Part shown: piece after piece, positions 53,697-63,402 of the stretch
How the letters are laid out: every line of letters starts with the position of its first letter
Position numbering within the stretch: the first letter of the stretch is position 1
Assembly: GCA_040544425.1 (NCBI GenBank)
Contig: JBEONO010000015.1
Span: 1 to 64,000 of the forward strand
Direction of reading: 5' to 3'
DNA: 64,000 nucleotides
From: Solimicrobium sp040544425
Lineage (GTDB): Bacteria; Pseudomonadota; Gammaproteobacteria; Burkholderiales; Burkholderiaceae_D
Program-made: the position numbers and the translations under genes
The notes under the pieces: generated by a model
What the model saw: only the letters and a program-made list of their open reading frames with translations
Databases searched by the model: none
What the model was told of the DNA's origin: nothing

Positions 53697-54686
53697 TTGT
53701 CCGCCACCTTAAATACGCAAGCGCAACAAAACATCACCAGTTTCATCTCATCAGATATGGATGCGGTTGATTTAGTGATCCGGGCCAAACTTCAATCCGA
53801 TGTCCCGTTAGTCAAACAGGTTGGTGAATACATCATTAACGCAGGCGGGAAACGTATTCGTCCGGTATTGGCCATCCTGTTTGCCAATGCGTATGGCTAC
53901 ACCGGCAGCGATCATCACACTTTAGCGGCAATTATTGAATTCATTCATACCGCAACCTTGCTGCATGACGATGTGGTCGACGAATCTTCCTTGAGACGTG
54001 GTCGAAAAACTGCCAACGCCTTGTTTGGCAATGCCGCTTCGGTCCTGGTCGGCGATTTTTTGTACACCCGCTCATTCCAAATGATGGTGAGCCTGCAAAA
54101 TATGCAGATTATGGATATTTTGGCCAATGCAACAAACGTTATCGCTGAAGGCGAAGTCCTGCAACTGTTAAACATGCATGATCCAGATGTCACTGAAGAA
54201 CGCTATTTGCAGGTAATCCGGTCAAAGACGGCCAAGCTGTTTGAGGCTGCAACCAGTTTGGGGGCCCTGATCGCTGGCGCCAACCAGGCCCAGATTGAGG
54301 CCGCAGCGGAATATGGTCGCTCACTGGGCACATCGTTTCAACTGATCGATGATGTCTTGGACTACTCCGGGAACGCCAGTGATATTGGGAAGAATGTGGG
54401 TGACGACCTGCGCGAAGGCAAACCGACCTTGCCGCTGATCTATTTGATGCAGCATGGCACTGAATATCAACGCGGTCTGGTTCGGGAATGCATTGAAAAT
54501 GGCGAAAGCGATCGATTTGATGAAATTCTGGCGGCCATCACGACCTCTGGAGCCCTGAAATACAGCCAAAATAAAGCAGAGCATGCCTGCAACCAAGCTA
54601 TCGAGGCATTGCAACACCTGCCGGACAGTGAATTCAAAGATGCCCTGGTTCAGTTGGCGCATTTTTCGGTTGATCGAAACCACTAA
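53697..54686 (+). CDS. ispB: Octaprenyl diphosphate synthase (long-chain polyprenyl synthase)
   Basis: It elongates farnesyl diphosphate to the side-chain precursor of ubiquinone. The 329-residue protein has G-G-K-R-I-R-P, the first Asp-rich motif D-D-V-V-D and the second D-D-V-L-D, with L-L-H-D-D. Chain length cannot be read with certainty from the sequence. It starts at a TTG (53697); no ATG lies before the conserved region. Confidence 0.93.
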   Translation: MSATLNTQAQQNITSFISSDMDAVDLVIRAKLQSDVPLVKQVGEYIINAGGKRIRPVLAILFANAYGYTGSDHHTLAAIIEFIHTATLLHDDVVDESSLRRGRKTANALFGNAASVLVGDFLYTRSFQMMVSLQNMQIMDILANATNVIAEGEVLQLLNMHDPDVTEERYLQVIRSKTAKLFEAATSLGALIAGANQAQIEAAAEYGRSLGTSFQLIDDVLDYSGNASDIGKNVGDDLREGKPTLPLIYLMQHGTEYQRGLVRECIENGESDRFDEILAAITTSGALKYSQNKAEHACNQAIEALQHLPDSEFKDALVQLAHFSVDRNH

Positions 54687-54721
54687 CCATTTAACTTGGA
54701 CTGCATCAACCCAATGCTATC

Positions 54722-55996
54722 GTGAACACAATTCCACTCTGGGTACAAATAGCAGCGTTGGTCGGGCTGATCTTATGTTCAGCATTCTTCTCAATGACCG
54801 AGACCGCGCTCATGGCGGCCAACCGGCATCGGCTGCGGCATCTTGCCAAGCGCGGCAATAAGAACGCCGTCACTACACTCTGGTTGCTGGACCGGGTTGA
54901 AAAACTGCTCGCCGTCATCTTGATCGCCAACACGTTAACGAACGCCCTGTCGACCGCACTGGTGACGGTGATTGCCATTTCGACCTTTGGCAATAACGAC
55001 ACGGTAATCACCATCGCCACCGCATTCGTCGCATTTTTACTGATTATCTTCGCAGAGATTTCCCCCAAAATTATTGGCGCCACTTATCCTGAGCGGATCG
55101 CCCTGCCAGCCAGTTTTATATTGAAACCGTTAATCACCGTTGGATTGCCGGTGACCTGGTTCGTCAATTTGTTCGTCAGCAGTATCCTGAAAATATTGCA
55201 CATCAAAACAGGAAATTCGGTTCAGGACACGCGCTTGTCTCCAGAAGAATTACGGTCGATGATTTTGGAGGGCGGAAATTTCATCCCTCAAAAACACAAA
55301 AGTATTCTGCTCAATCTATTTGATCTCGAAAGTATCTCTGTCGAGGACGTCATGACACCGCGCGCGCAGATCGAGGCGCTGGATTTTTCGGTTACCGTCG
55401 ATGATATTAAACAGCAGCTCACCACCTGCTATCACAACAAGCTGCCGGTGTTCGAGGGCGAGATCAACCACATCATCGGGATTTTGCATGTGCGCAAAGC
55501 CATTGCCCTGCTGAATCAGGAAGATGCGCTGACCTTGCAGGATTTTCGGGAACTGCTCACGCCGGCCTATTTTATCCCGGAAGACACCGGCGTGTTTACG
55601 CAACTGCAATATTTCCAAGAGAACCGGGAGCGCCTCGGCATTGTGATTGACGAATACGGCGAGGTTCAAGGATTGGTGACTTTGGACGATATTATCGAAG
55701 AGATGATCGGCGAATTTACGACGTCCGTGCCGGGCGACGCACGTGCTGATGCCTTCAATTGGGACAAACAAGGTCAGTGCATTTTAGAAGGCACCACAAC
55801 CTTACGCGATATTAATAAACGGCTGAATCTGAATTTCCCGCTGGATGGACCGAAAACCCTGAATGGACTGCTGCTCGAAATTTTACAAGACATCCCCGAA
55901 GCGCAGGTCAGCTTAAAGATAAGCAATTGCGTCGTCGAAATCATTCAGGTCCAAAACCAGGCCATTAAAGTCGTAAAAATTCATCAACAAAGCTAA
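54722..55996 (+). CDS. CNNM/CorC (HlyC) family membrane protein
   Basis: The 424-residue protein has a DUF21 domain with about four membrane helices (1-190, including S-M-T-E-T-A-L and E-I-S-P-K), two CBS motifs in tandem (V-M-T-P-R-A onwards) and a C-terminal CorC/HlyC domain. Relatives are linked to Mg2+/Co2+ efflux. It starts at GTG 54722, 35 bases after ispB and likely co-transcribed with it. Earlier family names refer to haemolysins, which is unlikely here. Confidence 0.88.
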   Translation: MNTIPLWVQIAALVGLILCSAFFSMTETALMAANRHRLRHLAKRGNKNAVTTLWLLDRVEKLLAVILIANTLTNALSTALVTVIAISTFGNNDTVITIATAFVAFLLIIFAEISPKIIGATYPERIALPASFILKPLITVGLPVTWFVNLFVSSILKILHIKTGNSVQDTRLSPEELRSMILEGGNFIPQKHKSILLNLFDLESISVEDVMTPRAQIEALDFSVTVDDIKQQLTTCYHNKLPVFEGEINHIIGILHVRKAIALLNQEDALTLQDFRELLTPAYFIPEDTGVFTQLQYFQENRERLGIVIDEYGEVQGLVTLDDIIEEMIGEFTTSVPGDARADAFNWDKQGQCILEGTTTLRDINKRLNLNFPLDGPKTLNGLLLEILQDIPEAQVSLKISNCVVEIIQVQNQAIKVVKIHQQS

Positions 55997-56128
55997 ACAC
56001 ACTTGGATACACTTTTGCTTCTAGTTGATTAAAAGAAACATGTTAGCATTAACAACGCTGGCAAACCTTTACAAATGCGTGACCAAGATGCATCATCAGC
56101 AGGGAAACTATTTCAGGAATGCAAATCT

Positions 56129-57856
56129 ATGGCCGAAGTAATTAACAATCCCGCAACACAAAATCCAATCTCGGGTTTGGCGCGTGCATTACTGCAGGCA
56201 AATCGGCTGACGATGGCGCAGGTCGATCCCATTATCAAAAAGACACAAATGGAAAAAGTGCCGTTTATCGATGCACTTTTACAAAGCAATTTGATCAAAT
56301 CGCGGGAGCTGGCTGTATTTTGCTCAGAAACCTTTGGTTATTCCATGATGGACATCGATGCATTCAGTCCAACTTCATTTCCTGAAAAAATAGTCGATCA
56401 AAAATTAATGCAGACCCAGCGCATCATTGCGCTTGCCAAACGCGGCAACAAAGTATCGATCGCCATATCTGATCCAACCAATATTCAGGCACTGGATCAA
56501 ATCAAATTTCAAACTGAACTGATTGTCGAACCGATTATTGTCCAACATGACCTGTTGGTCAGCCTTCTCGACAAGTTGTCCAAAACTTCAGAACAAAATC
56601 TGAATGAGTTAATTGGCGACGACATGGAGATTGACTTTGGCGAGGCCGATGGCGGTGCCGCTGCTGCAGAAGCAGCAACGACTGAAGTCGATGATGCGCC
56701 GATCGTCCGCTTTCTTAATAAAATTTTGCTTGATGCAATCAACATGGGTGCTTCCGATTTGCATTTCGAGCCATTTGAAAAGTTTTACCGCATTCGCTTT
56801 CGGGTTGACGGTGAGTTGCGGGAAATCGCCCAACCACCGCTGGCAATCAAAGAAAAATTGGTATCCCGGATAAAGGTTTTATCGCGCCTCGATATTTCGG
56901 AAAAGCGCGTTCCGCAGGATGGCCGGATGAAACTGCTGATTTCCCAGACGCGCGCCATCGATTTTCGGGTCAGTACCTTGCCGACCTTGTTCGGTGAAAA
57001 GGTGGTGATGCGTATTTTGGACGGCTCGCAGGCGCAGATGGGTATCGACGCCCTGGGGTACGACGCTGACCAAAAGAAAATATTGCTCGACGCAATTCAA
57101 CGGCCGTATGGCATGGTTCTGGTCACAGGACCGACTGGCTCAGGCAAGACCGTGTCGCTCTACACCTGCCTGAACGTGATTAACAAACCGGGAATCAATA
57201 TCTCAACCGCGGAAGACCCGGCCGAGATCAACCTGCCAGGCGTGAATCAGGTCAACATTAATGACAAAGCGGGATTGACCTTCCCAGCCGCGCTGAAATC
57301 ATTTTTGCGCCAGGATCCGGATGTGATCATGGTCGGTGAGATTCGCGATCTGGAAACTGCTGATATCGCCATCAAGGCAGCACAAACTGGTCATATGGTA
57401 TTTTCAACCCTGCATACCAATGACGCACCGTCGACCTTGACGCGCCTGATGAACATGGGCGTTGCACCATTCAATATCGCCTCTTCAGTTATTTTAATTA
57501 CCGCGCAGCGCCTGGCTCGTCGCCTGTGCACCTGCAAGAAGCCCACCGAAATCCTGGATCAGGTTCTGCTGGATGCCGGGTTTGAAGAATCGGTACTTGA
57601 CGGCTCCTGGACTCCTTATCAACCAGTCGGCTGTGAGCGCTGCAGTGGCTCGGGTTATAAAGGACGAGTCGGTATTTATCAAATCATGCCAATTACCGAA
57701 GAGATCGAGCGGATTATTCTGTCGCATGGCAGCGCGCTCGATATTGAAAATCAGGCGCGCAGTGAAGGCGTGAGAACCTTGCGCGAGTCCGGCTTGATTA
57801 AGGTCAGACAAGGTATGACGAGCCTGGAAGAAGTCTTAGGCTGTACCAATGAATAA
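56129..57856 (+). CDS. pilB: Type IV pilus assembly ATPase PilB
   Basis: PilB powers pilus extension. The 575-residue ATPase has an N-terminal MshEN-like region (about 20-160), then a GspE-type motor with G-P-T-G-S-G-K-T, the Asp box near D-P-D-V-I-M-V-G-E-I-R-D and H box H-T-N-D-A-P-S. A tetracysteine cluster (C-T-C, then C-E-R-C) lies near the end. I chose the ATG at 56129 over an upstream in-frame ATG at 56075 because the conserved region starts shortly after. No pilin gene is adjacent. Confidence 0.96.
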   Translation: MAEVINNPATQNPISGLARALLQANRLTMAQVDPIIKKTQMEKVPFIDALLQSNLIKSRELAVFCSETFGYSMMDIDAFSPTSFPEKIVDQKLMQTQRIIALAKRGNKVSIAISDPTNIQALDQIKFQTELIVEPIIVQHDLLVSLLDKLSKTSEQNLNELIGDDMEIDFGEADGGAAAAEAATTEVDDAPIVRFLNKILLDAINMGASDLHFEPFEKFYRIRFRVDGELREIAQPPLAIKEKLVSRIKVLSRLDISEKRVPQDGRMKLLISQTRAIDFRVSTLPTLFGEKVVMRILDGSQAQMGIDALGYDADQKKILLDAIQRPYGMVLVTGPTGSGKTVSLYTCLNVINKPGINISTAEDPAEINLPGVNQVNINDKAGLTFPAALKSFLRQDPDVIMVGEIRDLETADIAIKAAQTGHMVFSTLHTNDAPSTLTRLMNMGVAPFNIASSVILITAQRLARRLCTCKKPTEILDQVLLDAGFEESVLDGSWTPYQPVGCERCSGSGYKGRVGIYQIMPITEEIERIILSHGSALDIENQARSEGVRTLRESGLIKVRQGMTSLEEVLGCTNE

Positions 57857-57917
57857 CGATCACTTTTAAATTTGACCAGACCACCTGCATCGCAGCGATT
57901 ATCTTCAGGGAACAATT

Positions 57918-59150
57918 ATGGCAACAGCCCAGAATAGAGCACTAAATACCGTCAAAGAAACTGTCTACAGCTGGGAAGGCAAAGACAAGTCTGGCAAAGC
58001 GGTGCGCGGCGAGTTGCGCGCCAGCGGTGAAGCAATCGTCAGCGCGACATTGCGCCGACAGGGCGTACTAGTCACCAAGGTTAAAAAGAAATCGTTTAGT
58101 TCCGGCAAAAAAATTACTGAAAAAGACATCGCATTGTTCACGCGACAGCTCGCCACGATGATGAAAGCCGGCGTGCCGTTGCTGCAATCATTTGATATTG
58201 TCGGCAGAGGTCATGCGAACCCGTCAGTGGCAAAGCTGGTGCTCGACATACGCAGCGACGTGGAAACCGGAACAAGTTTAAATCAGGCATTCCGAAAATT
58301 CCCACTGTACTTTGACCCACTGTTCTGCAATCTGGTTGGTGCTGGCGAACAGGCTGGTATTTTGGAAGAGTTGTTGACCAGACTTGCGATTTACAAGGAA
58401 AAGACCGTCGCTATCAAGGCAAAAATTAAAGGCGCCCTGTTTTATCCAATGTCCATTATTGGCGTCGCATTTCTGGTTACGGCCATTATTATGATCTGGG
58501 TAGTGCCCGCCTTTAAGCAGGTATTTGCCAGTTTTGGGGCAAATTTACCGGCACCTACGCTGGTGGTGATGGGTATCTCAGATTTTTGTGTCAAGTATTG
58601 GTATCTGGTGTTTGGTCTCCCGACAGCCGGGATTTATTTCTTAATGCAAGCCTGGAAACGTTCATTGGAAGTACAAAGAGTGATGGATCGACTCTTGCTC
58701 AAAGCGCCGATTTTCGGAGAAATTGTGCGCAAGGCGACCGTCGCGCGCTGGACGCGGACCTTGGCAACGATGTTTGCCGCCGGTGTGCCTCTGGTGGAAT
58801 CATTGGACTCAGTTGGCGGCGCTGCCGGCAACGCAGTCTATCTTGACGCGACCTTAAAAATACAAACCGAAGTCAGCTCAGGAACCAGTTTGACGATGGC
58901 CATGCAAAACTCTCAGGTTTTCCCCAACATGGTCACACAAATGGTGTCGATCGGCGAAGAGTCAGGGTCACTTGATGCCATGCTCGGCAAAGTGGCAGAC
59001 TTTTATGAAGAAGAAGTCGACGAAGCTGTTGCCAACATGTCGAGCCTGATGGAGCCTTTAATCATGGTCTTCCTGGGCGTGGTCATTGGTGCGCTGGTGG
59101 TCGCCATGTACTTACCAATTTTCAAACTCGGCGCAGTGGTTGGCGGATGA
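57918..59150 (+). CDS. pilC: Type IV pilus inner-membrane platform protein PilC
   Basis: The 410-residue platform protein couples PilB to pilin insertion. It has two GspF domains, each with the pattern F-T-R-Q-L-A-T-M-M-K-A-G-V-P-L and W-T-R-T-L-A-T-M-F-A-A-G-V-P-L, and three membrane segments (about 180-205, 225-250 and 380-405). Its stop overlaps the pilD start by four bases. Confidence 0.96.
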   Translation: MATAQNRALNTVKETVYSWEGKDKSGKAVRGELRASGEAIVSATLRRQGVLVTKVKKKSFSSGKKITEKDIALFTRQLATMMKAGVPLLQSFDIVGRGHANPSVAKLVLDIRSDVETGTSLNQAFRKFPLYFDPLFCNLVGAGEQAGILEELLTRLAIYKEKTVAIKAKIKGALFYPMSIIGVAFLVTAIIMIWVVPAFKQVFASFGANLPAPTLVVMGISDFCVKYWYLVFGLPTAGIYFLMQAWKRSLEVQRVMDRLLLKAPIFGEIVRKATVARWTRTLATMFAAGVPLVESLDSVGGAAGNAVYLDATLKIQTEVSSGTSLTMAMQNSQVFPNMVTQMVSIGEESGSLDAMLGKVADFYEEEVDEAVANMSSLMEPLIMVFLGVVIGALVVAMYLPIFKLGAVVGG

Positions 59151-60016
59151 TATTTGATAGCATATATATCGCTTTGCCCGGAAATATCCCGGTAAGTTTA
59201 ATTGCTGGCCTGTTTGGTTTATTGTTCGGCAGTTTTTTGAATGTAGTCATCTACCGCATTCCAAAAATGATGCAACGTGATTTTGACAATTACATTGCCG
59301 AGCAATCCAAACAGGACTTACCCCACCAGGATGCATTTAATCTAATGGTGCCGAGGTCCGCATGCCCGCACTGCGGTCACCAGATTACTGCCATCGAAAA
59401 TATACCCGTAATCAGTTATCTGGCGCTGCGTGGTCGTTGCTCGGGTTGCAAAGCACCGATATCGGCACGATACCCTCTGGTTGAAGCGCTCACGGCAATC
59501 ATTTCGTTCGGCCTGATCTGGCACTTTGGAACCGGATTGGCGGGACTGGCAAGTCTGGTGTTCGCCTATTTCCTGATCGCCCTGGCATTAATCGACTTTG
59601 ACACCCAACTGCTGCCTGATGATTTGACCTTGCCGCTGCTATGGTGTGGCTTATTGATTAATACCCAGGGCGTATTTTGTTCCTTGAATGCCGCCGTGCT
59701 CGGGGCCGCCATTGGCTATGGTTCGCTGTGGGTGATCTACTGGATCTTCAAGCTCGTGACTGGAAAAGAAGGAATGGGCTATGGCGATTTTAAATTGCTC
59801 GCAGCACTCGGTGCATGGTACGGCTGGACAGCATTACCAGTGACCATATTAATGTCTTCATTTGCCGGCGCAGTAATTGGCATTGCGATGATGTTCCTGA
59901 CCAAGCGCGGCCGTGATGTTCCTATGCCATTTGGCCCGTATCTTGCCATCGCGGGACTGTTCATGCTGCCTTATGGTCAGCTGATCACGCAAAAATATCT
60001 GGGATTCGCATTGTGA
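59147..60016 (+). CDS. pilD: Prepilin peptidase/N-methyltransferase PilD
   Basis: It cleaves the prepilin leader and methylates the new N-terminus. The 289-residue inner-membrane protein has the zinc cluster C-P-H-C and C-S-G-C (residues about 75-105), aspartates in L-I-D-F-D-T-Q-L-L-P-D and G-Y-G-D-F-K-L, and about eight helices. The stop shares bases with the coaE GTG. Confidence 0.96.
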   Translation: MIFDSIYIALPGNIPVSLIAGLFGLLFGSFLNVVIYRIPKMMQRDFDNYIAEQSKQDLPHQDAFNLMVPRSACPHCGHQITAIENIPVISYLALRGRCSGCKAPISARYPLVEALTAIISFGLIWHFGTGLAGLASLVFAYFLIALALIDFDTQLLPDDLTLPLLWCGLLINTQGVFCSLNAAVLGAAIGYGSLWVIYWIFKLVTGKEGMGYGDFKLLAALGAWYGWTALPVTILMSSFAGAVIGIAMMFLTKRGRDVPMPFGPYLAIAGLFMLPYGQLITQKYLGFAL

Positions 60017-60636
60017 GCTCTACTACCAATGCACCGGACAAGTTAATCATCGGCTTGACCGGCGGCATTGGCAGCGGCAAGACCAGTGTTGCCAACGCGT
60101 TCGCGGCCCGGGGAGCGAGTGTGATTGATACCGACGCCATCGCGCATCAATTAACAGCACCTGACGGCGGAGCCATCACGGCAATTGCCGCGCAGTTTGG
60201 CAAAAACATGATCACCGCCGAGGGCGCACTGGACCGTGCAAAAATGCGCGAATTGATTTTTTCCGACAAAAGCAAAAAGCGGCAGCTCGAATCAATCCTG
60301 CATCCGATGATACGGGATGAAGTCAGCAGACAATCTGCCGCAGCAACGGGCCAATACATCATCTATGTCGTCCCGCTTCTGGTCGAAACCGGACATTGGA
60401 AGTTCTCCAGAATTTTGGTGATCGATTGCGATGAAGATCTGCAGATTCAACGTGTCATGCAACGGGATGGTTTGGCAAAAGATTTGATTCAATCCATCAT
60501 CGCGCAACAGGCAAGCCGTGCAGAGCGATTGGCAATCGCCACCGATGTTCTGCAAAATCAGGGCAGTTTCGAAATGTTACTGCCCGAAATTGATCGCCTG
60601 CACAAACTGTACTGCCAATTATCAGCATCAAATTAA
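60013..60636 (+). CDS. coaE: Dephospho-CoA kinase
   Basis: It phosphorylates the 3' hydroxyl of dephospho-CoA, the last step of CoA synthesis. The 207-residue protein has the P-loop G-L-T-G-G-I-G-S-G-K-T-S and the lid with L-L-V-E-T. It starts with GTG overlapping pilD, a common position in Burkholderiales. Confidence 0.96.
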   Translation: MSSTTNAPDKLIIGLTGGIGSGKTSVANAFAARGASVIDTDAIAHQLTAPDGGAITAIAAQFGKNMITAEGALDRAKMRELIFSDKSKKRQLESILHPMIRDEVSRQSAAATGQYIIYVVPLLVETGHWKFSRILVIDCDEDLQIQRVMQRDGLAKDLIQSIIAQQASRAERLAIATDVLQNQGSFEMLLPEIDRLHKLYCQLSASN

Positions 60637-60701
60637 ACAGAGTGTTTGTAATTTTCGCCAGCTTGGTTCAAAATCATACAAATTAGACGGGAGCAAACGC
60701 T

Positions 60702-60731
60702 TTGCAACGGCTTCTCAATAAAAAATATAGA
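60702..60731 (+). promoter_or_regulatory. Possible zapD-yacG promoter
   Basis: TTGCAA (60702-60707) and TATAGA (60726-60731) are 18 bases apart, about 100 bases before the zapD start. The match is moderate. Confidence 0.4.
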
Positions 60732-60832
60732 ATGTTCGCAATCGGCTGTGGCCTTTTCCTTCAGACCTGACTCTCGATATCAATTTTGGTAGTTCCAGAT
60801 CGACGTGTGACAACTTTTACAGGGAAATTACT

Positions 60833-61588
60833 TTGATTGTTTACGAATACCCTTTCAACGAGCGTATTCGCACGTTATTGCGACTGGAAGACCTGTACGA
60901 AAAATTCAGCTTTTTTTTGCAACAGGAACACCCATTTCAACATCATGTTGCGCTGTCTCTCATATTTGAAATGCTCGAAGTTGCAGGCCGCGCTGATTTG
61001 AAGTCTGATCTGCTGCAGGAACTGGAAAGACAAAAACAGACTTTGCTGGGGTTTCGGTCAAACCCGAACGTGGCAACCGATATGCTCAACGCGATTATTG
61101 AAGATATCAACCGGATCACCGCTTCGTTGATGAGCTCACAGGGAAGATCAGGGCAAAACATTCGCGAGAACGAGTGGCTGATGAGTATTCGCGGACGTAC
61201 GATCATCCCGGGCGGTGCGTGCGAATTCGATCTGCCATCCTATTTCGCCTGGCAAAACAACAGCGCCGAAAAACGCCGCGCGGATATTTCCATGTGGTTT
61301 GCGCCACTGGCACCATTATTTGAAGCCATTTCCATGGCATTGCGCTTATTACGTGAATCTGGTCACACCTCGAAAATGCTGGCACAGGCCGGCAGCTACC
61401 AACAAATGTTACAAGGTAAAATCTATCAAATGATTCGTCTGCGAATCGATGAAACCCTGGGTGCCATTCCTGAAATCTCCGCAAATAAATACATGTTGTG
61501 GGTTCGGTTCATGACGCAGGATGGCACATTGAAACCGCGCGCATTTGAAAGTGAAATACCTTTTGAACTGACCCTTTGTAATTTTTAA
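60833..61588 (+). CDS. zapD: Cell division protein ZapD
   Basis: ZapD crosslinks FtsZ filaments at the division site. The 251-residue soluble protein has the family opening Y-E-Y-P-F-N-E-R-I-R-T-L-L-R-L-E and later L-M-S-I-R-G-R-T-I-I-P-G-G. The start is a TTG with AGGGAA six bases before it. No ATG lies ahead of the conserved N-terminus. Confidence 0.95.
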   Translation: MIVYEYPFNERIRTLLRLEDLYEKFSFFLQQEHPFQHHVALSLIFEMLEVAGRADLKSDLLQELERQKQTLLGFRSNPNVATDMLNAIIEDINRITASLMSSQGRSGQNIRENEWLMSIRGRTIIPGGACEFDLPSYFAWQNNSAEKRRADISMWFAPLAPLFEAISMALRLLRESGHTSKMLAQAGSYQQMLQGKIYQMIRLRIDETLGAIPEISANKYMLWVRFMTQDGTLKPRAFESEIPFELTLCNF

Positions 61589-61599
61589 ATGAAATAACC

Positions 61600-61776
61600 A
61601 TGATCGTAGAATGCCCGCAATGCCACACCAAAGTCGAGTGGTCCAAGAATAATCCCTACCGTCCGTTTTGCTCAGAACGCTGCAAGCAAATTGATTTGGG
61701 CGCCTGGGCCGAAGAAAGTTATATCATTCCTGGCGCGTCGCCCGAACCGGATGATCTGCCAGACGACAGCCAATAA
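61600..61776 (+). CDS. yacG: DNA gyrase inhibitor YacG (zinc finger)
   Basis: A 58-residue zinc-finger protein that in E. coli binds the GyrB subunit and inhibits gyrase. The four cysteines at 5, 8, 24 and 28 form the C-x2-C-(x15)-C-x3-C finger, with R-P-F-C-S-E-R-C-K and later D-L-G-A-W-A-E-E. It follows zapD by 11 bases, in the usual coaE-zapD-yacG order. Confidence 0.97.
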   Translation: MIVECPQCHTKVEWSKNNPYRPFCSERCKQIDLGAWAEESYIIPGASPEPDDLPDDSQ

Positions 61777-61846
61777 ATTGAATCCAATTTTATTAGTCTG
61801 ACTGTAACCACATTGCATTGAGCAGCAAATCATCAATGCAGATGTT

Positions 61847-61863
61847 CCCCCCCCATTCCCCCC
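61847..61863 (+). repeat. C-tracts upstream of the fumarase gene
   Basis: Runs of eight and six C residues, separated by ATT, lie 15-32 bases before the fumarase start codon. They could be unstable by slippage, but they do not interrupt a reading frame. Confidence 0.6.
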
Positions 61864-61878
61864 AAACAGGTCTGTACC

Positions 61879-63399
61879 ATGACAATTATTAAACAAGACG
61901 ATTTAATAGAATCCATCGCAGCAGCACTGCAATTCATCAGCTACTACCACCCTGCCGACTATATCGCGCATCTGGCGCGTGCTTACGAGATTGAGCAGAG
62001 CCCGGCGGCCAAGGACGCCATTGCGCAGATTCTCACCAATTCACGGATGTGCGCCGAAGGAAAACGCCCGATCTGCCAGGACACCGGCATCGTCAATGTG
62101 TTCTTGAAAATTGGCATGGGTGTGCGCTTTGAGGGTTTCAGCGGCTCGATTATCGATGCGATCAATCAGGGCGTGCGCCAGGGTTACGACGATCCCGAAA
62201 ATAAACTGCGTGCATCGATTGTGGCTGACCCGCTTTTTGACCGGAAAAATACCAAAGACAATACCCCTGCCGTAGTGCACATGGAGTTGGTGCCTGGCGA
62301 TACGCTCGATATTCAGGTCGCAGCCAAAGGTGGCGGATCAGAAAACAAATCAAAATTTGTCATGCTCAATCCATCTGATTCATTGGTCGACTGGGTGATG
62401 AAAACCGTGCCGACCATGGGCGCAGGCTGGTGCCCGCCGGGCATGCTGGGTATCGGTATTGGCGGAACGGCAGAAAAAGCCATGCTGATGGCCAAACAGT
62501 CGTTAATGGAAGACATTGACATGCATGAACTGAAACTGCGCGGACCACAAAATAAAACCGAAGAATTACGTATTGCACTATGCGACCAGATCAATGCCCT
62601 TGGCATCGGCGCTCAAGGACTGGGCGGCCTGACCACCGTGCTGGACGTAAAAATCAATATGTACCCAACCCACGCCGCATCAAAGCCGGTTGCCATGATT
62701 CCCAACTGTGCGGCAACCCGCCATGCGCATTTTGTGATGGATGGGTCAGGCCCGGTCTACATGGAACCACCGGCACTGTCCACCTGGCCTAATGTGAACT
62801 GGCAGCCAGATACGGAAAAATCGCAGCGCGTGAATTTGAACACGCTGACCAAAGCAGAGGTAGCCAGCTGGAAGCCCGGTCAGACCTTGCTCTTGAATGG
62901 AAAAATGCTGACTGGCCGGGACGCCGCACACAAACGCATCCAGGACATGCTGGCTAAAGGTGAACAGTTACCAGTCGATTTCAGCAATCGTGTCATCTAC
63001 TACGTCGGTCCCGTTGATCCGGTGCGCGACGAAGCAGTCGGACCGGCAGGCCCGACCACCGCCACGCGCATGGACAGTTTTACCGAGATGATGCTCGGGC
63101 AGACCGGACTGATTTCGATGATAGGCAAGGCAGAGCGCGGCCCGGTAGCGATTGCGGCGATTCAAAAACACCAGTCGGCGTATTTGATGGCGGTCGGCGG
63201 CGCGGCCTATCTGGTTTCGAAAGCAATCAAGGCGGCCAAGGTAGTCGGCTTTGCCGATCTGGGTATGGAAGCAATTTATGAATTTGACGTGGTCGATATG
63301 CCTGTCACAGTCGCGGTCGATTCACAGGGGACTTCGGCACACATCACGGGCCCGCGGGAGTGGCAGGCAAAAATCGGTATTTTGCCGGTCAAAAATTAA
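61879..63399 (+). CDS. fumA: Fumarate hydratase, class I (iron-sulfur type)
   Basis: It interconverts fumarate and malate in the citric-acid cycle with an oxygen-sensitive [4Fe-4S] cluster. The 506-residue protein has the cysteine segments K-R-P-I-C-Q-D-T-G, W-C-P-P-G and P-N-C-A-A-T-R-H, and G-G-T-A-E-K-A. Tartrate dehydratases share the fold but are usually made of two subunits. The symbol follows the E. coli class I enzymes. Confidence 0.93.
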   Translation: MTIIKQDDLIESIAAALQFISYYHPADYIAHLARAYEIEQSPAAKDAIAQILTNSRMCAEGKRPICQDTGIVNVFLKIGMGVRFEGFSGSIIDAINQGVRQGYDDPENKLRASIVADPLFDRKNTKDNTPAVVHMELVPGDTLDIQVAAKGGGSENKSKFVMLNPSDSLVDWVMKTVPTMGAGWCPPGMLGIGIGGTAEKAMLMAKQSLMEDIDMHELKLRGPQNKTEELRIALCDQINALGIGAQGLGGLTTVLDVKINMYPTHAASKPVAMIPNCAATRHAHFVMDGSGPVYMEPPALSTWPNVNWQPDTEKSQRVNLNTLTKAEVASWKPGQTLLLNGKMLTGRDAAHKRIQDMLAKGEQLPVDFSNRVIYYVGPVDPVRDEAVGPAGPTTATRMDSFTEMMLGQTGLISMIGKAERGPVAIAAIQKHQSAYLMAVGGAAYLVSKAIKAAKVVGFADLGMEAIYEFDVVDMPVTVAVDSQGTSAHITGPREWQAKIGILPVKN

Positions 63400-63402
63400 T
63401 CA

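Noticed and set aside
56060..56076. Possible sigma-54 site before pilB (TGGCA near the -24 position)
   Set aside because: The -12 GC is missing at the required spacing, so the match is too weak to claim.
60661..60690. T-loop-like GGTTCAAAATC that might mark a tRNA
   Set aside because: No acceptor stem or anticodon arm could be paired around it.
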